Source: Verrucomicrobiota bacterium
GTDB taxonomy: Bacteria; Chlamydiota; Chlamydiia; Chlamydiales; 2-12-FULL-49-11
Length of the DNA stretch: 32,521 nucleotides
Direction: 5' to 3'
Assembly: GCA_018240105.1 (NCBI GenBank)
Contig: JAFEGE010000116.1
Coordinates: 1 to 32,521, forward strand
This document shows, one piece after another, positions 23,126-29,745 of the stretch (the first letter of the stretch is position 1; every line of letters starts with the position of its first letter). The translations under genes were made by a program, and so were the position numbers. The notes beneath the pieces are model-generated. The model made no database searches. It was not told where the DNA came from and was given only the letters and a program-made list of their open reading frames with translations.

Positions 23126-24082
23126 TTAAGACTCAGTATTTACCCAGTCTGTTACTAGCTTAATTAGATTTTCTCTGATAGGAAGATAAGCTTTAGAATT
23201 TTCCGGCGGATTATCGAAATCAAAATCCACTTCTCCGGCAAGCAATTCCTCCCTCGAACAACTTCTCATAATCTCTGAAAGCCCTGAAAATCGACCTGTT
23301 TTACCATTACACAGAGAGAGCACAGGAGTTTCAAATGCAAGGCAGGGTAAAATAACATGTAATCTATTTGCTACTACACATTTAGCTTTTCTGTACTTAT
23401 CTAAAAGAACTTCAGCATATTTTAATCTACGTTCATTATCTAAAAGCGCTAATACCGCGCTGCAATGAGCAACTGTAATCACCTTACATTTGGTTTTTGA
23501 TTTTATATACCTTACAGAATCTTCATCTAAATCAACTAGATATACAATCTCATCTCTCGGGTTCCCAAGGTAAGGATTATCCAACGTGAGCGTCAAACAG
23601 CCCGAAAAATAACTTGGTATGTCTTTTTTTTGTAATTCTTCTAATGTAAAGAGGTCTCGAGCGCCAATAGGAGCATATTGTTTAAAATAGGCTACACCTT
23701 CTTCTGACAAAGCCGTCGGAACAAATTGCCCATCTAAATGGATCGATATAAAAAATGGATCGATTCCTGCAGCGGGCGGCCAGGCTTTCTCCGGTGGGCT
23801 TCTATCGAATCTTTCCCAAAACATGTTTTTACCATGCATATACCAACCATTCATTAAAGCTTTTACTCTAGTTGAAGGCATCACTTCGCTTATTAAATCT
23901 CTATCAAGGTTAATACAACTCGGAGGTAAAAATCGCTTTGCCGCAATTGCCTGTATATCATCTCCAACATTAGTCGTAGAATATGATATGTACGCAAATC
24001 GAAAATCTTCATTTTCATTTGCAAAAAGCATACAAAAATTTAACAAACTAAAACAAAAACTCAATTTTTTTAGATTCGACAT
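23126..24082 (-). CDS. Polysaccharide pyruvyltransferase family protein with a signal peptide
   Basis: A 318-residue protein. An N-terminal signal sequence (about 1-21, LSFCFSLLNFCMLFA) is followed by the pyruvyltransferase pattern (PF04230-like): TTNVGDDIQAIAAKRFLP near the start, APIGARDLFTLEEL, IPSYFSGCLTLTL in the middle, and VVANRLHVILPCLAFETPVL in the second Rossmann lobe. Known members add pyruvate from PEP to sugars of exopolysaccharide, cell-wall polymers or N-glycans. They are normally cytoplasmic, or luminal in yeast Golgi (Pvg1). An exported copy is unusual because PEP is not expected outside. It is the first gene of the minus operon, divergent from the GT25 gene. Confidence 0.8.
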   Translation of the reverse strand: MSNLKKLSFCFSLLNFCMLFANENEDFRFAYISYSTTNVGDDIQAIAAKRFLPPSCINLDRDLISEVMPSTRVKALMNGWYMHGKNMFWERFDRSPPEKAWPPAAGIDPFFISIHLDGQFVPTALSEEGVAYFKQYAPIGARDLFTLEELQKKDIPSYFSGCLTLTLDNPYLGNPRDEIVYLVDLDEDSVRYIKSKTKCKVITVAHCSAVLALLDNERRLKYAEVLLDKYRKAKCVVANRLHVILPCLAFETPVLSLCNGKTGRFSGLSEIMRSCSREELLAGEVDFDFDNPPENSKAYLPIRENLIKLVTDWVNTES

Positions 24083-24190
24083 GCAAAAATTCCCAAATTA
24101 CAAAAAACTATGTCATGATTACAAAACCACTGTTTTTTTTCTGCTAAAATCTAAAATATATTTCGATTAGGTTTTTGTTGTTTTCTAAAA

Positions 24191-24200
24191 ACAAATTTGT
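24191..24200. promoter_or_regulatory. Palindrome in a divergent promoter region
   Basis: ACAAATTTGT is a perfect 10-base palindrome in the 154-base AT-rich gap between the divergent genes at 24082 and 24237. A weak TTGTTG-17-TGTAAA promoter-like pair facing the plus strand overlaps it. An operator role is possible but unproven; such palindromes also arise by chance in AT-rich DNA. Confidence 0.25.
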
Positions 24201-24236
24201 AAAAATCGTTTTAGTCAATTCTTAAAGCCTTATTTT

Positions 24237-25163
24237 ATGAAAACAAAAATAGTTTCCTTACTCTTTACAATTTTTATCTCGAGTGGATACAGCGGTGAAT
24301 TTATCGATCATTTACGAAAATTAGATGATAAAACTCCTGTAGAAACGATTCGAAATGTTGATTACATGTATGTAATTAACTTAGATCATCGTCCTGAAAA
24401 ATATGAAATGACCATGAGAGAGCTCGCTCCCTATGGAATTAAGCCATACAGGTTTTCTGCCGTGAATGCTTGGAAATTACCTTTTGATGTTGTAGACGAC
24501 GTCTGCTTGAAATTCGAAAAAGGCATGCGCCCAGGAGGCATGGGAACTGTCTATAGACACGTTAATGGCAAAGAATACCATAGCCATGAGATTGTTGAAG
24601 TTGAAGGAACACCTTATATTTGTCACTGCACCGCAAGAGGTGCTCTTGGTTGTGTACTCAGCCATCTCACAGTTATGTATGACGCTCTTTGTTCCGGGTA
24701 TAATACGGTGTGGATTTGCGAGGATGATATTGAAGTTGTGCAAGATCCCAATATTCTTTCAAGATATATTGAAGACCTTGATCGAATCGTAGGTCGAGAA
24801 AATTGGGATGTTTTTTATACGTTTCGCGATTATAGAGGGCCAGGGGGCAAATATTATACGGCATACGGAGGTGCTTACCACCCAGGTGTCGATACTCGAG
24901 ATCAGAATAAATATAACATCAATAGGCCTATCTCTACCTATTTAAGACAATCTGGATCAAGATTTGGCACCCAATCTATGATTTGGACTAGAAATGGAAT
25001 AAAAAAAGTTTTAGAGCATTACAAGAAATACAGAATCTTTCTTCCTTATGATCTAGAATTAACAATAATTCCCGGTATAAAAATGTATTCTGTTCAAGAA
25101 GACGTTGTTACTAATATACTAGATGCTTTATCTGATCTTGGATCTACTAACCAAAGCTTGTAA
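24237..25163 (+). CDS. Secreted GT25-family glycosyltransferase
   Basis: A 308-residue protein with a signal peptide (about 1-19, IVSLLFTIFISSGYS) and the GT25 (LPS glycosyltransferase/collagen galactosyltransferase) pattern: MYVINLDHRPEKYE (44-57), GCVLSHLTVMYDA (138-150), WICEDDIEV with the metal-binding Glu162-Asp163-Asp164, and FLPYDLELTI near the end. Bacterial GT25 enzymes usually add galactose or glucose to lipooligosaccharide from UDP-sugar in the cytoplasm, while animal members act in the ER lumen behind a signal peptide. The exported form here resembles the second arrangement. No clear Shine-Dalgarno precedes ATG 24237. It is followed after 4 bases by an FkbM-like gene. Confidence 0.82.
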   Translation: MKTKIVSLLFTIFISSGYSGEFIDHLRKLDDKTPVETIRNVDYMYVINLDHRPEKYEMTMRELAPYGIKPYRFSAVNAWKLPFDVVDDVCLKFEKGMRPGGMGTVYRHVNGKEYHSHEIVEVEGTPYICHCTARGALGCVLSHLTVMYDALCSGYNTVWICEDDIEVVQDPNILSRYIEDLDRIVGRENWDVFYTFRDYRGPGGKYYTAYGGAYHPGVDTRDQNKYNINRPISTYLRQSGSRFGTQSMIWTRNGIKKVLEHYKKYRIFLPYDLELTIIPGIKMYSVQEDVVTNILDALSDLGSTNQSL

Positions 25164-25167
25164 TCCT

Positions 25168-25920
25168 ATGTTAAACCAATTTTTCCTTTCTATTCTTTCC
25201 TGTGTTTTAATCACCTCTTCTCTATCAGCTACTATTTTAAATAAAGATGGACTTTTGTCTTGCTATGCACCACACGATGCTAGTTTTGCGACTGTCTTTC
25301 TCCCCTACAATCCCCGTATCATAGTTGCTGGTGATTGTACTTTTTCTATAGCAACCGCTTTTGCAAGCCAGTTAAGCCAGGCGAGCATCTTTTGTATTAC
25401 GCCTGAAGAGTCTGATATAGAGAATCTAAAACGCTATGAAGAGCAATTTCCTAACCTCCATTTTAAATTTGCCTGCTTGCACCTAAATGAGGGCTCAGCA
25501 CTCTATTATGGCACACGAACAAAGAATTCCGATTATTTTAAGCCCGGTGGTTCTCTTATTAAACCGCTAGATCCTTATCTAATGGGCAAGCCGTTTTTAA
25601 CGCAAACAACTTCTCTTTCAACATTTTGCCAATCGGAGAATATTTCAAAAATAGACTGTCTTTATTTAAATACAGGTGGAACAGAATTAAAAATTCTAAA
25701 AGAAACGCCTGCGCTAGTACAGAGTGCTATTATTGTGTATGTAAAATCTTACCATAGACCACTACGCGCGAATCTAGACAATTTTAAACAACTACAAAAT
25801 CTCATGAGCCAGTATGATTTTATTCTGGCCTCTCATTACACTTACGATAATGGAGCAGGCGACGCCCTCTTTGTAAAAAGGAGATATTTTGAAGCAGTCT
25901 TCCAGCGCACGAAATTTTAA
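25168..25920 (+). CDS. Secreted FkbM-like methyltransferase, divergent
   Basis: A 250-residue protein with a signal peptide (MLNQFFLSILSCVLITSSLSA). The rest resembles FkbM-type methyltransferases (Methyltransf_21): LSTFCQSENISKIDCLYLNTGG, TELKILKETPALVQSA and GAGDALFVKR. The SAM-binding segment IIVAGDCTFSIATAFA has lost the usual glycine-rich pattern, and the DVxG-type Asp is Asn in LNTGG, so activity is doubtful. I chose ATG 25168, 4 bases after the GT25 stop, because it starts exactly at a signal peptide; an upstream in-frame start at 25123 would overlap GT25. A repeat element follows the gene. Confidence 0.65.
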   Translation: MLNQFFLSILSCVLITSSLSATILNKDGLLSCYAPHDASFATVFLPYNPRIIVAGDCTFSIATAFASQLSQASIFCITPEESDIENLKRYEEQFPNLHFKFACLHLNEGSALYYGTRTKNSDYFKPGGSLIKPLDPYLMGKPFLTQTTSLSTFCQSENISKIDCLYLNTGGTELKILKETPALVQSAIIVYVKSYHRPLRANLDNFKQLQNLMSQYDFILASHYTYDNGAGDALFVKRRYFEAVFQRTKF

Positions 25921-25947
25921 CTAAGCGTTTCGGAATCTATAGTCAAG

Positions 25948-26027
25948 AAAGTTCAAAAATTGGGATGCTGCAAGAAGAGCAAATTTTAAGATTCTAGTGA
26001 GGCCAAAACCAATTTTTGAGTTTACTT
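25948..26027. repeat. MITE-like inverted-repeat element, short copy
   Basis: The ends are inverted: AAGTTCAAAAATTGG on the left (25949-25963) and CCAATTTTTGAGTTTACTT on the right (26009-26027). The right half, 25979-26029, reappears as its reverse complement at 32360-32412 with only a handful of differences and one indel. It has no coding capacity. It lies between the FkbM-like gene and the second beta-propeller gene, in a 197-base non-coding gap. Confidence 0.75.
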
Positions 26028-26048
26028 GAGTGTAGCTTCATGAATGTA

Positions 26049-26077
26049 TTGACTTTATTTTTAGAGCTATTTTAACT
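26049..26077 (+). promoter_or_regulatory. Possible promoter of the operon starting at 26118
   Basis: TTGACT (26049-26054), 17 bases, then TTAACT (26072-26077). The -35 is strong and the -10 weak (3 of 6 matches). It sits just after the repeat element and about 40 bases upstream of the start codon. Confidence 0.35.
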
Positions 26078-26117
26078 TAATCTTCATCTCATTTTTGCAT
26101 ACCCAGTTGGAGTGTCA

Positions 26118-27260
26118 ATGCGGATTTTATATAGTTTTTCAAGGCAGTATGGCAAATATATTTTGCTTTTTCTTTTAGGTGGCAGCCTATTAATAGGGAA
26201 GAGTCTCTCTCCCAAAAAAGCTTACAAACGTATAGCTTCTCACTTTAGGAGCAAAAACCCAGCATGGCCACGGACATTTGAAAATGTGCCTTTCGCTGAT
26301 GACGAAGGAATTGTTCTTAGTGCAAAAACGGTGAGCATACGCAATGTTACAGCTCCTTATAATGCCTCTCTTATCGCAAAAGAAGATGGCAACTATCTTT
26401 TGTTCTTCCGCTACGACAGAATTGATGCGCAGTGTAAAAACTCCTTCTATGCACAAATAGGCTGCGCTGAATTGGATAAGAACTTTATCCAGACAGAAAA
26501 AGAGTTTCAGAAGGTTGCCTCTATTAGCGAAAATGCCGAAGATCCAAGAGTTGTTAAAGTAGGTGGGCGTTTATATCTTGTCTATAACTCCTTACAACCA
26601 GAGAGACCTTATTACTGCCGTACCATGCATGTAGCAGAATTAGATGAAAACTTCTCTGCGATCCATAACACAAGTTTAGATATCCAAGAGCAGCCTGTAG
26701 AAAAGAATTGGGTCCCTTTTGAGTATGTTGAGGGAACCTCTGATCCACACCTCTATTTTGAATATAGTATTACCCCTCGCAAAATCTTGCGCTTAAGCGA
26801 TCCTACAACAAACTCTGTCTCCCCCATGAGATTTCCTACAGGAAATCCTTTCCAGCATCTCTTTTGGCCTGGAGATTGGGGCCCTATTCGCGGTGGCACC
26901 CCTGCTATAAAGATAGACGGGGAATACTTAGCCTTCTTCCATAGCGCTTGCGTTGCCAAAGGATCGCGCTGGTATTTAATGGGTGCCTACACTTTTGAAG
27001 CTGAACCACCCTTTACTATTACTCGTATCTCTCACTACCCTATTTTCTTTAAAGGCATTTATACATCACCTGCTATGAATACCGGTAACCCACGCTTAAA
27101 ATGCCTCTACCCTGGTGGCTTTGCTATTGATAAAACGGGCGAAAGAGAACTTATCCATGTCGCATGCGGAGAGAACGACTCTGCTATAAAAATTGTCACT
27201 CTAGATAAAGAAGCTCTTTTTAAGAGCATGAAAAACCTCAAAATTAAAAATAAAGGATAG
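26118..27260 (+). CDS. Membrane-anchored GH130/GT108-like beta-propeller protein (second copy)
   Basis: A 380-residue paralogue of the gene at 18966, alike along its whole length. One N-terminal membrane helix (KYILLFLLGGSLLIG) is followed by NVTAPYNASLI, NAEDPRVVKVGGRLYLVYNS, QPVEKNWVPFEY, YFEYSITPRKILRL, RGGTPAIKIDGEYLAFFHS, MGAYTFEAEPPFTITRIS and HVACGENDSAIKIVTLD. Conserved EDPR suggests GH130-type catalysis on mannoside-like glycans, or the related transferase reaction. ATG 26118 has GGAG 5 bases upstream; the in-frame GTG at 26112 overlaps that site and is less likely. It starts an operon with the methyltransferase at 27266 and the GT2 at 27964, the same pairing as at 18966-20791. Confidence 0.72.
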   Translation: MRILYSFSRQYGKYILLFLLGGSLLIGKSLSPKKAYKRIASHFRSKNPAWPRTFENVPFADDEGIVLSAKTVSIRNVTAPYNASLIAKEDGNYLLFFRYDRIDAQCKNSFYAQIGCAELDKNFIQTEKEFQKVASISENAEDPRVVKVGGRLYLVYNSLQPERPYYCRTMHVAELDENFSAIHNTSLDIQEQPVEKNWVPFEYVEGTSDPHLYFEYSITPRKILRLSDPTTNSVSPMRFPTGNPFQHLFWPGDWGPIRGGTPAIKIDGEYLAFFHSACVAKGSRWYLMGAYTFEAEPPFTITRISHYPIFFKGIYTSPAMNTGNPRLKCLYPGGFAIDKTGERELIHVACGENDSAIKIVTLDKEALFKSMKNLKIKNKG

Positions 27261-27265
27261 TTCTT

Positions 27266-27943
27266 ATGAAATGGCTTTTAAGTTCTTTTGTCATATTTTC
27301 TACAACGCTACATGCTAGCCAATCTTGGCAGAGCTATAAAAAAGATACCCTTTCACACCAAGGAGAAGTTTGGGGCTGGTGCACGAATGAAAAGGCTGAA
27401 AAGCTCATGAATTTGATCCATGATACAAACCCTAAAGTATGTGTAGAGATCGGTGTTTTTGGTGGATCTTCTATCTATCCAACAGCAAGCGCTTTACGCT
27501 ACAATCGTAACAGTGGCGTTGTCCATGCAATCGATCCTTGGACAACAGAGGCGTGCCTTGTTGGCTACGATACAAACGATCCTAATTTCAAATGGTGGCA
27601 AGCTCTCGATATCGAGTCGATTTATAACCACTTTACGGGCATGTTAAAACATTTTAAACTGACAAACCAATGCAAGGTGCTTCGCATGACATCTGAGGAA
27701 GCCTCTTCTCTTTTTGAAGATGAATCGATCGATATCCTACATATCGACGGTAATCACACAGCAGATGTAGCTCTAGCCGATGTTCTTATGTTTCTGCCTA
27801 AAGTAAAAAAAGGTGGCTACGTTTGGTTTGATGATGTGAATTGGGAGTCTACTAGAAAAGCCGTCGATTACCTCTCTGAAAATTGTGAATTTCAAGAAGC
27901 CCGCTCTGTAAAAGACGCCTGCTTCTTATTTAGAAAACCGTAA
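27266..27943 (+). CDS. Secreted class I methyltransferase (Methyltransf_24 type)
   Basis: A 225-residue protein with a signal peptide (about 1-18, LLSSFVIFSTTLHAS). SAM motif I is VCVEIGVFGGSSIYP, followed by HAIDPWTTEA, DILHIDGNHTADVALADV and LPKVKKGGYVWFDDVNW. The Asp-Gly-Asn-His and paired Asp residues seen in related sugar O-methyltransferases are intact, making this the best-preserved Methyltransf_24 member in the cluster. The frameshifted gene at 20160 and the altered one at 21509 are its paralogues. AAAGGAT lies 7 bases before the ATG, and the gap to the previous gene is 5 bases. Confidence 0.82.
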   Translation: MKWLLSSFVIFSTTLHASQSWQSYKKDTLSHQGEVWGWCTNEKAEKLMNLIHDTNPKVCVEIGVFGGSSIYPTASALRYNRNSGVVHAIDPWTTEACLVGYDTNDPNFKWWQALDIESIYNHFTGMLKHFKLTNQCKVLRMTSEEASSLFEDESIDILHIDGNHTADVALADVLMFLPKVKKGGYVWFDDVNWESTRKAVDYLSENCEFQEARSVKDACFLFRKP

Positions 27944-27963
27944 AACGTTACGAGGAGATTGCC

Positions 27964-29676
27964 ATGTCGCTAAAAAAATGGGGTTGTATCATTTTAGCCG
28001 GCATGGCGCTCCTTTTCCTTCTTCTTTTTGCCTACTTTAAATTAAAGCCGCTACCCCGAGCCTACAATAAGAATCTCTTAAAAAGTAAAGCCTATCTTAA
28101 TCAACATAAGGTCTGGACAGCGCTTAACATGCGCTACCCTGTGGTAGAAAAAAAGAGACTGGTTCTGATTGTTACCTCGTACAATAACGAGGCCGTTTGT
28201 GAAAAAAACCTCCAGTCTATCTTTGACCAAAGCTATGAAAATTATCGTCTGATCTATATCGATGACTGCTCTAAAGATGCGACCTATGAGAAAACTAAGG
28301 CGTATATAAAAGCGCGTGGGAAGGAAGGGATTGTAACCCTCATACGCAATGAAACGAGACGTTTAAAACTTGCAAATTTATACAGCGCTTACCACTCTTG
28401 CCAAGATGAGGAGATCATTGTTAGCATCGATGGCGATGATTGGCTCGCCCATGAAAAAGTCCTTGATAGAATCAATATCGCCTATCAAAATCCAGATGTA
28501 TGGCTCACCTATGGCTCCGCTATCACATACCCCCAATATGAAAAGACAAGCGGGATCCCCATTAGAGATAAAGTTCTTTTAGGAAATGGGATACGCAAAG
28601 AGAAGTATTTTGATTTGAGCATGCTACGCACCTTTTATGCAGGGCTCTTTAAACAGATCCGTCTCGAAGACTTTTTCTACCAAGGCGCTTTTTTCCCAAC
28701 AGCGGATGATGTCTCTTACATGATTCCTATGGTAGAGATGGCACCTAAACATGCTCTCTTTATCCCTGATATCTTATATGTTATAAACGATCTAAACCCC
28801 ATCCGTAACTACCTTGTGATCGGTAATCTAGAGAATGCTCTCCGCGCTCACATACAGGGGAAAAAGAAGTATGAGCCTCTTCCAAATACCTTTGATCCAC
28901 GTCATGCAACTGCATCTCTTAAAGAGCACCCTCTTGAGCTCATTGTTACTTCCGAAGATACCCCTCTTTTCTTAGAGGCAAGTTTAGCCTCTTATCAAAA
29001 AGAGCTTCTTGGCCCGGCTGCTATTACGGTATTTTTTAAAGCGAGCAGCCCCGAATACAAAGAGAGCTATGAAAGACTCTTTCACCTCTTTCCAACTGTT
29101 ACCTTCCTAAAAGAGAGCGAGGTATCTCTCCTCTCTTATCTACAGAAAAAAACCGATCCCTATGTAGCTTTAGCCTCCGACCATTTTTTTCTAAATGCGC
29201 CTCTCTCTCTTAATGACTCTCTAAATAAAATGGGGCAAGCTTTTGCTCTAAACTTTTTACTCGGCCATACATCCACTAGCTGTACACCTGTTGCGGTTGA
29301 TCAAGAAATAAGCGCACTTCCCGTACAAGAGCTCTTAAAAATCAAAGACTTCTCAAAAGAGGCCTTCTTCCTTATTTTGCCAAGAGTGGATCTTATCCAT
29401 ACTCTTAAACAAAAATCTTTAAAAGAAGATGGTTTCTTACAAACCCATCTTGCCCACACAAACCCTAAAGAGGGTATAACCCTCTTTTTAGAAACAAAGA
29501 AACTCTTTTCTTTGGATAAAAAGGAGTCTCTTTTCCCTTTAACTAAAAGCGTTCTTCTAAAAAAATTTCAAGAAGGTTATAGTATTGCGGTGACTTCCTT
29601 AAAAAGTCATATTGATCAAGGGGTTAAAGAGGAAGATTTTATTAAAACAAGGTGCCAAGAGACCCCCTCGCGATAA
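27964..29676 (+). CDS. Membrane-anchored GT2 glycosyltransferase with degenerate second domain
   Basis: A 570-residue third member of the tandem GT2 family. A signal anchor (about 7-25, GCIILAGMALLFLLLFAYF) precedes the first GT-A domain (about 65-290): VTSYNNEA, IYIDDCSKDATYE, SIDGDDWL (DGDD 156-159) and LRTFYAGLFKQIRLEDFF. The second half aligns in length with its sisters but has lost the signature: the YNRPMQLYAFLES position reads SEDTPLFLEASLAS, and the DD position reads ALASDHFFL. The first domain may therefore be the only active one. GAGGAG lies 6 bases before the ATG. It is the last gene of the operon starting at 26118, 69 bases before topA. Confidence 0.82.
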   Translation: MSLKKWGCIILAGMALLFLLLFAYFKLKPLPRAYNKNLLKSKAYLNQHKVWTALNMRYPVVEKKRLVLIVTSYNNEAVCEKNLQSIFDQSYENYRLIYIDDCSKDATYEKTKAYIKARGKEGIVTLIRNETRRLKLANLYSAYHSCQDEEIIVSIDGDDWLAHEKVLDRINIAYQNPDVWLTYGSAITYPQYEKTSGIPIRDKVLLGNGIRKEKYFDLSMLRTFYAGLFKQIRLEDFFYQGAFFPTADDVSYMIPMVEMAPKHALFIPDILYVINDLNPIRNYLVIGNLENALRAHIQGKKKYEPLPNTFDPRHATASLKEHPLELIVTSEDTPLFLEASLASYQKELLGPAAITVFFKASSPEYKESYERLFHLFPTVTFLKESEVSLLSYLQKKTDPYVALASDHFFLNAPLSLNDSLNKMGQAFALNFLLGHTSTSCTPVAVDQEISALPVQELLKIKDFSKEAFFLILPRVDLIHTLKQKSLKEDGFLQTHLAHTNPKEGITLFLETKKLFSLDKKESLFPLTKSVLLKKFQEGYSIAVTSLKSHIDQGVKEEDFIKTRCQETPSR

Positions 29677-29745
29677 AGGGTCCTTGAACTTTTGTTTGCA
29701 AAATTTATCCATCTTGCCCGATAGGGAAGTGAACAGGGATAGTAA

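Noticed and set aside
25948..26027. Insertion sequence or CRISPR remnant
   Set aside because: No transposase frame, no regular spacer/repeat periodicity; only an inverted-repeat element can be supported.
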